From contig CAVVKW010000004.1 in NCBI GenBank assembly GCA_963749035.1, positions 558,001 through 622,000 of the forward strand: a stretch of 64,000 bases of DNA. The letters run 5' to 3'. Below, in pieces: positions 26,963-36,654 of this stretch; within the stretch, counting starts at the first letter, position 1; every line of letters begins with the position of its first letter. Below the pieces are notes generated by a model that ran no database searches, had not been told where the DNA came from, and was given only the letters and a program-made list of their open reading frames with translations. The translations under genes were made by a program, and so were the position numbers. The stretch comes from CAVVKW01 sp963749035. GTDB lineage: Bacteria; Verrucomicrobiota; Verrucomicrobiia; Chthoniobacterales; JAATET01.

Positions 26963-28021
26963 TCATTTCTGAAGGATTACGACGTCGCTGGGATCGACGG
27001 CGGCGTAGAGGTCGCGGTCTGCGGAGCGGTGGGCGAGATCAGGATTGAGCTCGAAGATTTTCAAGGACTGCTCGCCCGATTGGAATTTATACTGAGCGAC
27101 CTCGCCGAGGTAGATCGATTCGCCGATGCGGCCGGAGGTTGAGTTTTGATCGGCGGGATTGTCGCGGATGGTCCAGGCTTCCGGGCGAATCGAGACGGTG
27201 ACGGCTTCGTCGTTGGCGGGGGTCCAGTCGGTCTCAGCGACGACGCCGGAGAATTTGCCGATGGCGGTTTCGACGACGTTGTCGTCGACGATTTTTCCGG
27301 GGATGAAATTGGTTTCGCCGATGAAGTCCGCGACGACGCGGGAGGTCGGCCGGCGGTAAACGTCGGTCGGGGTGCCGATCTGGGCGATGTGACCGCCTTC
27401 GAGGATTGCCATGCGATCGGAGATGGAGAGGGCTTCCTTCTGATCGTGCGTGACGTAGATGGCGGTAAGGCCGAATTCTTTGCAGATGCGGCGGATCTCG
27501 GTGCGCATCTCGAGGCGAAGCTTCGCGTCGAGGTTGGAGAGAGGTTCGTCGAGAAGGAGGCAGCGGGGCCGGATGACGAGGGCGCGGGCGAGGGCGACGC
27601 GTTGCTGCTGTCCGCCGGACAGCTGCCCGATCTTGCGCGAGGCGTAGGCGTCCATGCGGACGGACTCGAGGGCTTCGCGGACGCGCTGATTCGTCTCGGC
27701 TTTCGGAACCTTGCGCTCTTGGAGACCGAAGGCGACGTTCTGCGCCACGGTCATGTGCGGCCAGAGGGCGTAGCTCTGAAACATCATCCCGGTGTTCCGC
27801 TTGTGGGGCGGAAGGGTGGTGACGTCGTCGTCGTTGAAGAGGATGCGGCCGCCGTCGGGAACGTAGAATCCGGCGATGTTTCGGAGGAGGGTGGTTTTCC
27901 CGCAGCCGGATGGTCCGAGGAGGAAGAAGAGCTCTCCGGGTTCGATGCGAAACGTCAGTCCGTCGAGGGCGACGTTCGATCCGAATTTCTTGGTGAGGTT
28001 TTCAATGGAGATGGAAATCAT
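26963..28021 (-). CDS. ABC transporter ATP-binding protein, FbpC-like
   Basis: Encodes 352 residues from ATG 28021 (MISISIENLTKKFGSN); the longer frame to 28234 runs into the divergent kinase region. Walker A is LGPSGCGKTTLLRN, the signature is QLSGGQQQRVALARAL, Walker B is CLLLDEPLSNLDAKL, and the H-loop is AIYVTHDQKEAL. The C-terminal 110 residues form a TOBE-like regulatory domain. It energises the double permease and heads the ATPase-SBP-GxxExxY-permease operon. Confidence 0.93.
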   Translation of the reverse strand: MISISIENLTKKFGSNVALDGLTFRIEPGELFFLLGPSGCGKTTLLRNIAGFYVPDGGRILFNDDDVTTLPPHKRNTGMMFQSYALWPHMTVAQNVAFGLQERKVPKAETNQRVREALESVRMDAYASRKIGQLSGGQQQRVALARALVIRPRCLLLDEPLSNLDAKLRLEMRTEIRRICKEFGLTAIYVTHDQKEALSISDRMAILEGGHIAQIGTPTDVYRRPTSRVVADFIGETNFIPGKIVDDNVVETAIGKFSGVVAETDWTPANDEAVTVSIRPEAWTIRDNPADQNSTSGRIGESIYLGEVAQYKFQSGEQSLKIFELNPDLAHRSADRDLYAAVDPSDVVILQK

Positions 28022-28179
28022 CGGCGAGCCGCTCGTGGCTAAAGCATTCGTGCGGGTGACGCAATCCCGGATCGCGCGCGGCCGGGGTGAGCGGCCGGGG
28101 TGATCGTCGAAGAGCGTTTCTGGTGAACGCTTCTCGGGCATTGCGCGGACTCGCCACAAATGCTCTTTTGGTGAATGCG

Positions 28180-30726
28180 ATGGTGACGTCGAGTCTTCCA
28201 GTGTGGCGCGGTTGGCGGTGGGGCTTGGGGGCATGTGCCCTCACGGTCGTTGCCGTTGGTGGTGGCTTGATTCTGCTCGGAGTCGGGATGAGATCCGCGA
28301 TTGTTTCCGGGTCGGCCGTTGGGCTGCTGGTCGCGGCGGGGATCGGTTGGGTGATGGGCGCGCGGCGGCAATTCGAGGAGCGGTTTCGGCGGCTTTTCGA
28401 TTTGGCGACGGATCCGCACTTTCTCGTGATCGATGGGAAGGTGCGTGAGTGCAATCACTCGGCGATCCGTGTCCTCGGGCTTTCGAGCAAAGACGAGTTG
28501 CTGGAAGGAGACGTGACGCGGTTCTGGCCCGAGCATCAGCCGAATGGTCGACTGACTTCGGAAGCGGTGGCGGAGCTCGTTTCGGCGGCGCGTTTGGGCC
28601 GGACCGCGCGGGCAGAATTTGTGAAACGCGATATCAACGGCAACGAGCTACCGGTCGAGGTCGGGGTTACGGCACTCGCCGGCGAAGAGCGTAGCGCGTT
28701 GCTGGTCGTTTGGCGGGATTTGCGGGAAACCAAGACAACGCAGGCGCGCCTCCGCAAGAGTGAATCGCGCTACCGAGAGCTGGTCGAGAATTTGCACCAG
28801 ATCATCTACCAGACCGACATCAAGGGGAATTTCGTTTACGTGAATCCCGCCTGGCAGCGGGTGACGGGCTACACGGTCGCCGGAACGATCGGCGAGCATT
28901 TCGCGCAGTTCGTCAACAAGGAGGATTTACCCATGTTGGAGGATCAGCACGCGGCGGAGCTCGCGGGAGACGTGGACGTCGTTCATTTCGAGGTGCGGCT
29001 GCGTTCTCGAACCGGGCGTTGGCGTCACGCAGCCGGGTCGTGCCGCCCGCTCCGCGACGAGCGGGGTGAGGTCATTGGAACCACCGGGATGCTCAGTGAC
29101 GAAACGGACTACCTTCAGGCTCAGGAGGATCTTGTCGCGGCGAAGGAAGCGGCCGAGGCGGCTGATCGCGCGAAGGGCGAGTTTCTTGCCGTGATGAGTC
29201 ACGAGATTCGCACGCCGCTCAACGGCGTGTTGGGCTTTGCGAGCTTGCTGCGGGAAACGTCGTTGGATTCCAACCAGAAGGAATATCTGCAGACCATCAG
29301 CGGCTGCGGCGATTCGTTGCTGACGCTGATCGATGACATTCTGGATTTTTCACGGATGGAGTCGGGTCGGTTGGAGTTGGAGGATCTGCCGTTTCACCTG
29401 CGGAATTGCGTCGAGGGCGTGGTGGACATTCACGCGCATCGCGCGAACGAAAAAGACGTCGAGCTGATCGTCGATCTGTCGGACGACTTCCCAGCGCAGG
29501 TGTCGGGAGACGTGATCCGCGTGAAGCAGGTGCTTTCGAACCTCGTCGGAAACGCGATCAAATTTACCGACGCCGGTCACGTGAGGTTGCGAGGGTGGAT
29601 CTCGGCGCGGGACGGGGAGGAGGTGGAGTTGAAATTTCGGGTGGAGGATACGGGGAGCGGAATCCAGGCGGAGCAGCTCGAGAAATTGTTCCGTCCCTTC
29701 GTGCAGGTCGATGCTTCGACTTCGCGGCGCTTTGGAGGGACTGGGCTGGGGCTGGCGATTTGTCGGCGGCTGGCGGAGGCGATGAGTGGTCGGATCGCGG
29801 TGGAGAGCGAATTTGGCAAAGGCACGACGGTCGAGTTCACGCTGAATCAGCGAGAAGTCGAAGCTCCGGCGCCGCCGCCGGACTGGACGGGAAGGACGGT
29901 GCTCGTCGTCGAGCAAAACGAGGAGTGTCGCCATTCGCTGGCCGAAGCACTGAGACGGAGTGGCGCGGCGGCGATCGAGGCGGGGAATCCTGATGAGGCG
30001 CTGGCCGTCTTTGACGGCGAATCCGTGGTGGATCTCGTGGCGGTCGGGTCGATGGAGGCAAGAAGCGACGAGCCGGGAGCGCTGGTCATTGCACGACGGG
30101 CGCGAGGGGTCGATATCCCGGTCATGGTCATGTCTCCGCTGACCGGTTCTGGCGCCCGGGTGCCGCGTGACTTGCCGGGCGAGTGCTGTCGGCTGGCCAA
30201 GCCGATCCACTGGACGTCGTTGCGTGCGATGCTGGACCGGGTCTTCAGTGTCAACGAGGAGTGTGCGCCGGGCGAGTGCGGTCAGCGTCCGATCGACGTC
30301 CCGTCGGTCGCCAACGCACGGAGCGACGCCGCGATTTTACTGGTCGAGGACAACGAGGTGAACACGAAGCTGATGCTGCGCATCCTTGCGAACCTCGGCT
30401 ACTCGGCGGACCACGCGGGCGACGGGGAGGCTTGTCTGCGGCAATGCGAACGTCGGAAATACGACGTGATTTTGATGGATATTCAATTGCCCGGCATGGA
30501 CGGAATCACCGCGACCGATCGCCTCCGCGAGCAAGGGTGCGAATCGGCAGTGATCGCGCTGACGGCTCACGCGATGCCGGAGGATCGTGAGCGCTGCCTG
30601 GCCGCTGGGATGGCGGAATATCTGACGAAGCCGGTCCAACTCCCAAGGCTGCGGGAGGTGCTCGGCGAGTTTGTGGTCGCGCACTCGGATCCGGCGAACG
30701 GCTCGGGTCCGACCACACTGGCGTGA
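28180..30726 (+). CDS. Hybrid sensor histidine kinase with two PAS and two receiver domains
   Basis: Encodes 848 residues from ATG 28180; a GTG at 28087 is possible but gives an Arg-rich extension. Two membrane helices (about 14-60) precede PAS domains (75-190 and 205-320). HisKA has MSHEIRTPLNGVLGF with the phosphorylated His near 341. The ATPase has NLVGNAIKFTD, EDTGSGIQ and GGTGLGLAI. The first receiver (about 570-690) is degenerate, with no Asp at the expected phosphorylation position. The second (about 710-835) is intact, with Asp in ILMDIQLPGMDG and TKPVQ. No separate response regulator is adjacent, so output may go through phosphorelay. Confidence 0.92.
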   Translation: MVTSSLPVWRGWRWGLGACALTVVAVGGGLILLGVGMRSAIVSGSAVGLLVAAGIGWVMGARRQFEERFRRLFDLATDPHFLVIDGKVRECNHSAIRVLGLSSKDELLEGDVTRFWPEHQPNGRLTSEAVAELVSAARLGRTARAEFVKRDINGNELPVEVGVTALAGEERSALLVVWRDLRETKTTQARLRKSESRYRELVENLHQIIYQTDIKGNFVYVNPAWQRVTGYTVAGTIGEHFAQFVNKEDLPMLEDQHAAELAGDVDVVHFEVRLRSRTGRWRHAAGSCRPLRDERGEVIGTTGMLSDETDYLQAQEDLVAAKEAAEAADRAKGEFLAVMSHEIRTPLNGVLGFASLLRETSLDSNQKEYLQTISGCGDSLLTLIDDILDFSRMESGRLELEDLPFHLRNCVEGVVDIHAHRANEKDVELIVDLSDDFPAQVSGDVIRVKQVLSNLVGNAIKFTDAGHVRLRGWISARDGEEVELKFRVEDTGSGIQAEQLEKLFRPFVQVDASTSRRFGGTGLGLAICRRLAEAMSGRIAVESEFGKGTTVEFTLNQREVEAPAPPPDWTGRTVLVVEQNEECRHSLAEALRRSGAAAIEAGNPDEALAVFDGESVVDLVAVGSMEARSDEPGALVIARRARGVDIPVMVMSPLTGSGARVPRDLPGECCRLAKPIHWTSLRAMLDRVFSVNEECAPGECGQRPIDVPSVANARSDAAILLVEDNEVNTKLMLRILANLGYSADHAGDGEACLRQCERRKYDVILMDIQLPGMDGITATDRLREQGCESAVIALTAHAMPEDRERCLAAGMAEYLTKPVQLPRLREVLGEFVVAHSDPANGSGPTTLA

Positions 30727-30752
30727 AGCCATTTTTGGTGTAGCGTGCCGCT

Positions 30753-31382
30753 ATGGAAAATCGCGATCGAGTTATCGACACGTTCTTGAATCATTGGAAG
30801 CGGGCGGGGCAGTATCCGGACTCGGTCACTCGGCTTTGCGAGGACGCGGGAATCAGCGAGGGGGAGTTTTTCAAAATGTTTCCGTCGCTCGAGGCCGTGG
30901 AGTCGGCTCACTGGGTGCGGGCGTTGGACGGCGTGATTGCCCGGGTGCAGGCGGACGAAGATTGGGAGGGCTTCTCGGCCAAGCAGAGGTTGCTGTTGTT
31001 CTTGTTTGCGTTCGTCGAGGACGCGCTGGCGTTTCGCTCGACGTTGCTGCTGCGTTTCAGTGGGCTGAAGGGGTTTGAAAATCCCCGCGCTTTGCGGAAG
31101 TTCGAGGGGCGATTTAAGAGCTTCGCGGAGGACTTGATGGTCCGAGGCGAGGAGACTGGCGAGATTGCCGAGCGCGGTCCGGTCGGGCGCCTTTACCCGG
31201 GTGGGATGTATCTTCATTTTCGGAGCGTGATCGCGTTTTATCTGAACGACGAAAGCGAGGCTTACGAGCGGACCGACGCTTTCATCGAAAAGACGGTGCA
31301 TTTCGCGTTTGATCTGGTCGGAAAGACGGCGGCTGATTCAGCGGCGGATCTGGTGCGATTTTTCGTTCCGCGGCGGTGTTGA
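30753..31382 (+). CDS. TetR-like transcriptional regulator
   Basis: Encodes 209 residues. The N-terminal 50 residues look like a divergent TetR helix-turn-helix (VTRLCEDAGISEGEFFKMFP, with FKMFPS in place of the usual YYHFPS). The rest is an all-helical ligand-binding-type domain. The stop overlaps the start of the AarF-like gene by 7 nt, so the two are co-transcribed and this regulator may control that operon. The assignment rests on pattern only. Confidence 0.72.
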   Translation: MENRDRVIDTFLNHWKRAGQYPDSVTRLCEDAGISEGEFFKMFPSLEAVESAHWVRALDGVIARVQADEDWEGFSAKQRLLLFLFAFVEDALAFRSTLLLRFSGLKGFENPRALRKFEGRFKSFAEDLMVRGEETGEIAERGPVGRLYPGGMYLHFRSVIAFYLNDESEAYERTDAFIEKTVHFAFDLVGKTAADSAADLVRFFVPRRC

Positions 31383-32725
31383 GCGATGCGACGGAGCACG
31401 GGGATGGGCAGGCTTCGATCCGGAGCGGCAAGGTGTCGCGGATCGTCGCGCTTGCCGGGACCGGTGCGAAGGTCGGACTGAACTACGCACGGCACTACGG
31501 GGGCCGGGCGATGGGGAGGTCGATGGACGACGCGGTGCTGCACGCGGCGAACGCCGGCGACGTCTATTCGACCTTCAGCAAATTAAAAGGCGGCCCGCTG
31601 AAGGTGGCACAAATGTTGAGCATCGATGGTGGGTTGCTGCCAGAGGCTTACGGGAAGGTTTTCTCGCAGGCGCAATACTCGGCCCCGCCGTTGTCTTATC
31701 CCTTGGTCGTCCGGACGTTTCGGCGGGAGTTTGGCAAAGCGCCGACGGAGGTGTTCGCCAGCTTTCAGCCGAAAGCAGCGCACGGAGCTTCGATCGGGCA
31801 GGTGCATCGGGCGACGGGAAAGGACGGTCGGGAATACGCGGTGAAGGTGCAATATCCTGGTGTGGCGGAGAGTCTGCGCAGCGATCTACGGGTCGTGAAG
31901 CCGATCGCTCTTCAGTTGCTGGGATTGCGGGAGCGGGACGTCGCGGCCTATTTCGAGGAGGTCGAAACGCGATTGCTGGAGGAAACGGACTACGCGCTGG
32001 AACTTAGGAGATCGGTCGAGTTGTCGGCGCTCAGCGCGGGAATCGCTGGCGTGAGATTTCCCGGTTATCACGAGGTGCTTTCTTCGCGCCGGGTGCTGAC
32101 GATGGATTGGGTGGACGGCGTGCCGTTGGATCGATTTGCAGACGGTGGTGCGTCGCAGGAAGAGCGAGATCGGATCGGGCAGGCGCTCTGGGATTTTTAC
32201 GAACATCAAATTCACGAGCTGAACGTTTTCCACGCGGATCCGCATCCGGGGAACTTCCTCGTGAAGGACGGCGAGCTGTGGGTCCTGGACTTCGGCTGCA
32301 CGAAGTCGATCGAGCCGGAATTTTACCGGCGGCACTTCGCATTTCTTGATCCGGCCGTCCTGGAAGATCGGGCTCGGCTCGAAGCTGCGTTGGTCGCGAT
32401 GGATGTGCTCCTGCCCACGGATTCGGGTGATTATCGGACGCGGGTGATCGAATTGTGCGAGGAGTCGATCCGGATGGTGGCACTTCCTTTCCGGACGGAG
32501 ACGTTCGACTTTGGAAGCGAAGAGTTCCTTCGGGCGATCTACCGGATGGGACACGAGAATCGCGACAGCGGCCTGCTCAAAGAGTCGCGGGGCGTGCGGG
32601 GGTCGGCCCATTCCATCTACGTGAATCGCGCCTATTTCGGGCTATACGCCCTGCTCAGTCGCCTGCGGGCTCGGGTGCGGACGCGATTGCCGGCGTTCCT
32701 ATGGAAGGAGGCAGGTGGAGTTTGA
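31376..32725 (+). CDS. ABC1/AarF (UbiB) family atypical kinase
   Basis: Encodes 449 residues from a GTG start inside the end of the TetR-like gene. ABC1-family elements are visible: KLKGGPLKVAQMLSID carrying the KxGQ-like motif, ASIGQVHRATGKDGREYAVKVQYPG with the Ala-rich loop and Lys, FHADPHPGNFLV in place of HRD, and WVLDFGCTKS as DFG. UbiB proteins are ATP-dependent helpers of quinone or lipid metabolism; here no ubiquinone gene is adjacent. Coupling with a TetR-like regulator also occurs in other bacteria. Confidence 0.9.
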   Translation: MLSDATEHGDGQASIRSGKVSRIVALAGTGAKVGLNYARHYGGRAMGRSMDDAVLHAANAGDVYSTFSKLKGGPLKVAQMLSIDGGLLPEAYGKVFSQAQYSAPPLSYPLVVRTFRREFGKAPTEVFASFQPKAAHGASIGQVHRATGKDGREYAVKVQYPGVAESLRSDLRVVKPIALQLLGLRERDVAAYFEEVETRLLEETDYALELRRSVELSALSAGIAGVRFPGYHEVLSSRRVLTMDWVDGVPLDRFADGGASQEERDRIGQALWDFYEHQIHELNVFHADPHPGNFLVKDGELWVLDFGCTKSIEPEFYRRHFAFLDPAVLEDRARLEAALVAMDVLLPTDSGDYRTRVIELCEESIRMVALPFRTETFDFGSEEFLRAIYRMGHENRDSGLLKESRGVRGSAHSIYVNRAYFGLYALLSRLRARVRTRLPAFLWKEAGGV

Positions 32726-32745
32726 CGGACCCGGTCCGGGCGGCC

Positions 32746-33765
32746 TCACGCGAGATCACGCTTGGTTGCAGTGAGGAACGGTTTGATCGACTCCACGAGA
32801 TCGCGAAACCCATCGAAGGTGACCTGCTGTTGGCCGTCTGAAAGCGCTTCGGCCGGATTTGGGTGAACTTCAACGATGAGGCCATCGGCACCCATGGCGA
32901 CCGCGCCGGCGCAAAGCGCCATCACGAGGTCCGCGCGCCCGCACCCCTGACTCGGGTCGACGATAACGGGCAGGTGGGTTTCCTTTTTGGCAATCGCAAC
33001 GGCCGACAGGTCGAGGGTATTGCGGGTGTAGGTTTCGAAGGTGCGAATGCCGCGCTCGCAGAGCAGAACGTTCGGGTTGCCGTGGGCGAGGAGGTATTCG
33101 GCAGCAAGGATCCATTCCTCGATCTTCTCGCTCATCCCGCGCTTGAGGAGGACCGGTTTTTTCGAGTGAGCGCATTCGATCAGGAGCTGAAAATTCTGCG
33201 CGTTGCGGGCACCGATCTGAAGGATATCCGCGGTCTCGGCAACGTGCTCGACGTCGCGTTCGCTCAAGACCTCGGTGACAATCTTGAGGCCGGTGCGCTC
33301 CCGGGCTTCACGCAGAAGACGAAGGCCTTCCCTACCGAGGCCCTGGAACTCATACGGAGACGTTCGAGGTTTGTAGGCACCGCCGCGGAGGACGGTCGCC
33401 CCGGCGGCCTTGACCGCGTCCGCCGTCGAGAAGAGCTGTTCGGCATTTTCGACGGAACATGGACCAGCCATCAGCGTGAAGCCGGGACCACCGATCGGGA
33501 GACCGTCGACGTCGACGACCGAATCTTCGGGGTGCGAAAGACGACTCGCGAGTTTGTATCGCTTCTGGACGCGGAGGACGTTCTGGACCTGAGGAAGGGC
33601 CGTCAAGGATTCCAGCGTCTGATGGGTTCGCTCGTCACCGATGGCCGCGACGATCGTTTGCTCAACCCCGTGAATCGGGGCGGGTTCGTAGCCGAGAGTG
33701 CGGACTTCCGTGAGGACGGCTTCGATTTGCTCGGGAGTGGAGTCGGGACGGAGGACGATAATCAT
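32746..33765 (-). CDS. aroF: 3-deoxy-7-phosphoheptulonate synthase (DAHP synthase, type I-beta)
   Basis: Encodes 339 residues. A ferredoxin-like regulatory domain (about 1-75, MIIVLRPDSTPEQIEAVL) precedes the catalytic barrel: MAGPCSVENAEQL, RGGAYKPRTSPYEFQG, LQIGARNAQNF, KRGMSEKIEEW and VDPSQGCGRADL. This domain order is typical of allosterically regulated AroA-I-beta enzymes. It condenses phosphoenolpyruvate and erythrose-4-phosphate as the first step of the shikimate pathway. It is a single gene convergent with the AarF-like gene and divergent from the DUF4159 gene. Confidence 0.94.
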   Translation of the reverse strand: MIIVLRPDSTPEQIEAVLTEVRTLGYEPAPIHGVEQTIVAAIGDERTHQTLESLTALPQVQNVLRVQKRYKLASRLSHPEDSVVDVDGLPIGGPGFTLMAGPCSVENAEQLFSTADAVKAAGATVLRGGAYKPRTSPYEFQGLGREGLRLLREARERTGLKIVTEVLSERDVEHVAETADILQIGARNAQNFQLLIECAHSKKPVLLKRGMSEKIEEWILAAEYLLAHGNPNVLLCERGIRTFETYTRNTLDLSAVAIAKKETHLPVIVDPSQGCGRADLVMALCAGAVAMGADGLIVEVHPNPAEALSDGQQQVTFDGFRDLVESIKPFLTATKRDLA

Positions 33766-33872
33766 TGGTGGGGGAGCTGGTGGCTTAAAGATGAGGAGGC
33801 GTAGTGGGAGGGAGCCGCCGGGCGGACTTGATTTTCGTTGAGTTTAGCCGTCTGGGAAAGTAGATTTCCTAC

Positions 33873-35153
33873 ATGCCGTCCCCCGGGTCCAACACAATTG
33901 CTCAGACGCTTATTGATAAGGCCAACAAGTCGAGATTCTTCACGGTCTCGCTGGTGTTTCACATTCTTCTCGTCGCGATCTTTGGGACGACCGTCCTCTT
34001 CAAGGCGGTCCAGGAGCCGCCGGATTTCGAAGGCGGCGAAGGCGGATTCGTGGATAGTGCCCAAGCAGCCACCCAGATGCCGACGCAGCCGACTCAGCAG
34101 CAGGAGACGACGTTTACCGTGACGGCACCGTCGACGCCCGCCACGTCGCTGAATGCCATCACGACGATGAGCACCCAGGCACTTGATTTCACGATGCAAC
34201 CGACCATGGCTCCGCCGACGGTGACGCCGACGACGGTCGACGCCTCGACGGCAGCACCCGCTCCGGCACCGACGGGACCGGCGGGGATGACGGCAGATCA
34301 GAAAGTGGGGATCGCCGGGTTCACTGGCGGCTGGGGTAAGGGGAAGGGCACGGGAAGCGGAACGGGCATCCGCCAGCGTGAGTTCGAGTTCGTGGCTTAC
34401 CTCGGGGAATACGACGGAGGAAACTGGGACTCCACGGTGTGGATTCGTGACGGAGAGATCGAAGGCGGGAGTTTGCCGAACCTTCTCTACCTCATCTCGA
34501 AATGGTCGCGGGATAAAATTAAAACGAACGAACGGGACGTTGTCGCGCTGAAGCTGGATAGCGATGAACTCTTCAAGACGAAGCCGCCGTTCATCTTTCT
34601 CACCGGCTCGCAGGACTTCAAGCTGACTGAGAAAGAGGTTCTCAACCTTCGGAAATACGTGCAGCTCGGCGGGGCGATTTGGGGCGATAGCTCGGTGCCT
34701 GGTGAGCGGTCGCGGTTTGACATCGCGTTCCGACGGGAAATGCGGCGGGTGATTCCCGACGTCGACAAACAGTTTGAGCCACTTGCGAAAGACCATCCCA
34801 TCTTCTCCAAGGGATATTTTCCGGATATCCGGGAAGCCCCGACCGGTCTTAATTTCTATCAAGAACCGGTTTACGCGTTGAAGATCTTCGGCGAGATCGC
34901 GATCCTCTACACGGCGAACGACTACGGTGACATGTGGCAGATCGGGTTGGACGAAAACGGGAACATCGATCTGGGTCAAAACGAGCGGGGCCGCTACGTC
35001 GCGGTGAATCAAACCCTCTACGAGAAGCGTGGTTCCTACATCCACAACCTCGAGGAAGACTCGATCAAGCAGACTTTTGAATTTGGAATCAACGTGATCA
35101 CTCATCTCCTGACGAGGTGGGAAGACAAGGTCGACAGCGGATCACGGCTCTGA
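33873..35153 (+). CDS. DUF4159 domain-containing membrane-anchored protein
   Basis: Encodes 426 residues. A membrane helix lies at about 26-46 (LVFHILLVAIFGTTVLF), then a Thr/Pro/Ala-rich linker (60-150) with repeated QPT/PTV units, a Gly-rich stretch (GGWGKGKGTGSGTG), and the DUF4159 domain (170-410) with PPFIFLTGSQDFKLT and LRKYVQLGGAIWGDS. DUF4159 has a flavodoxin/GATase-like fold and occurs in von Willebrand/AAA-type surface operons of PVC bacteria. The function is unknown. The N-terminal layout recalls energy-transducing TonB-like anchors. Confidence 0.85.
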   Translation: MPSPGSNTIAQTLIDKANKSRFFTVSLVFHILLVAIFGTTVLFKAVQEPPDFEGGEGGFVDSAQAATQMPTQPTQQQETTFTVTAPSTPATSLNAITTMSTQALDFTMQPTMAPPTVTPTTVDASTAAPAPAPTGPAGMTADQKVGIAGFTGGWGKGKGTGSGTGIRQREFEFVAYLGEYDGGNWDSTVWIRDGEIEGGSLPNLLYLISKWSRDKIKTNERDVVALKLDSDELFKTKPPFIFLTGSQDFKLTEKEVLNLRKYVQLGGAIWGDSSVPGERSRFDIAFRREMRRVIPDVDKQFEPLAKDHPIFSKGYFPDIREAPTGLNFYQEPVYALKIFGEIAILYTANDYGDMWQIGLDENGNIDLGQNERGRYVAVNQTLYEKRGSYIHNLEEDSIKQTFEFGINVITHLLTRWEDKVDSGSRL

Positions 35154-35269
35154 TCGCGAGCCCGGGGGTTGGATTCGTAAGAAGCCAATCCGATCATACG
35201 TGGCGCAGCGGAAGGGACTCGAGCCGCCCCTGCTTTCTCGTGGCCCGCATGAGAGTAGGCCGGATTCTG

Positions 35270-36493
35270 TTATCGAGGTGGCTCCTCTCCGCGAAGCTGG
35301 AAAACGCGGGAGATCGTGTCCTCGATCAAATTATTCGGGCACGAGGCTCCGGCGGTGATGCCGACAGTCAAAGGTTTCCTTTCGGGTAGCCAATCGGTCA
35401 GCGTGCGTTCCACTTTCTCGTGGAGGTCAAAACAATTGATCTGGCCCGGGGTGTCAAGACACTCGGCGTTTCGGATAAAGTAGGTCGACACCGTCATTTC
35501 GCCGATCTCGGCAAGGTGCGTGGTGTTCGAACTGTTATAACCACCGACCACAAGCAGCAGGTCGACGAGCGGATTAGTGAGCAGCCCAAAGAGGGCGTCC
35601 TGCCTCTCCTGGGTCGCGCCGCAGATGGTGTCGAAAAACCGGAAGTTTTCGCTAGCCCCGGCGTCACGTTCTTCAATCGCCGCACGGATCCGCCGTTGGA
35701 CCTCTTCGGTCTCACTCCGCAGCATCGTCGTTTGGTTGGCCACGCCGACTCGCTTCAGATGAAGGTCGGGATCGAATCCTTCTGAAATGGCGTTGGCAAA
35801 GTGGTCGAGGAATCGCCCGCGGTCGCCGTGGCCGCGGATGTAATCGCCAACGAGGTCGGTCTCTTCCAGGTCCAACACGATCAGATAATGGCCCTGTCCC
35901 TTGCCAAGCGCCCGCGAGGCGGTTGCGCGGGTCTCTTCGTGGGCCGCCTTGCCGTGAATAATGGAAGTGACTTCCTCGTTCGCGTTCTGACGCACTCGTT
36001 TCCACACGCTCATGACGTCGCCACAGGTGGTGTCCACGATCTGACAGCCAATCTTTTTGATGCCCTCGACGATCTGCACTTCGCTGCCGAATGCCGGAAC
36101 GATGACAACATCCTCGGGCGAGAGCGATGCGAGGTCAGCTTCGGCGGATTTGCCGATGAGGTTCAGAATGCCCATCGCGCGGATCTGTTCGTTGACGTCC
36201 GGGTTGTGAATGATCTCCCCGAGAATGAAGATTCTCTGGTCGGGAAAGACGCGGCGGGCGGCGTAGGCGAGATCGATGGCGCGCTCCACTCCGTAGCAAA
36301 AGCCGAATTCCTTCGCGAGACGGACCTGGGTGTCGCCGACCGTTAGCGAGCCACCGCCGGCGCGGATGCGGTCGACCAACGGGCTTTTGTAGTGATGCTC
36401 GACTTCGGCCTGGACGCGTTTCATGACCTCGGGCGTCCGAAGGTTGACGCGGCGAGGTTTGGGCGACGGGACAGGGTGGACGGGTGAGGACAC
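35270..36493 (-). CDS. ispH: 4-hydroxy-3-methylbut-2-enyl diphosphate reductase
   Basis: Encodes about 407 residues if started at GTG 36493; an ATG at 36424 is the shorter option. I prefer the longer one because the RRVNLRTPEVM segment looks like part of the long-form family N-terminus. The three iron-sulfur cysteines are in AKEFGFCYGVERA, VDTTCGDVMS and TAGASCPNNLIED. The last step of the MEP pathway yields IPP and DMAPP. The length fits the long plant/cyanobacterial-like class rather than the 310-residue E. coli type. It is convergent with the DUF4159 gene. Confidence 0.92.
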   Translation of the reverse strand: MSSPVHPVPSPKPRRVNLRTPEVMKRVQAEVEHHYKSPLVDRIRAGGGSLTVGDTQVRLAKEFGFCYGVERAIDLAYAARRVFPDQRIFILGEIIHNPDVNEQIRAMGILNLIGKSAEADLASLSPEDVVIVPAFGSEVQIVEGIKKIGCQIVDTTCGDVMSVWKRVRQNANEEVTSIIHGKAAHEETRATASRALGKGQGHYLIVLDLEETDLVGDYIRGHGDRGRFLDHFANAISEGFDPDLHLKRVGVANQTTMLRSETEEVQRRIRAAIEERDAGASENFRFFDTICGATQERQDALFGLLTNPLVDLLLVVGGYNSSNTTHLAEIGEMTVSTYFIRNAECLDTPGQINCFDLHEKVERTLTDWLPERKPLTVGITAGASCPNNLIEDTISRVFQLRGEEPPR

Positions 36494-36654
36494 AGCATGG
36501 AGAAACGTCAAAACGATCCGCTTTGTCAAATCCCGGTCGGAGCTTTGCTGAACGGTCAGTGTCGCGAGATGTGCTCGGCCGGGGCGCAGCGGGTCGGGCG
36601 GTCCCGAGAAAAGCACTAGAATTTCAGCGGCATCGCGGGCATGATTTTCTCCTT

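Noticed and set aside
28087..28179. N-terminal extension of the hybrid kinase from GTG 28087
   Set aside because: It would add an Arg-rich segment with no ribosome-binding site; the ATG at 28180 puts the membrane helices at a usual distance from the start.
33762..35105. 447-codon minus-strand open frame
   Set aside because: Antisense to the DUF4159 gene, which has a membrane anchor and recognisable domain; the antisense translation is Arg-rich and patternless.
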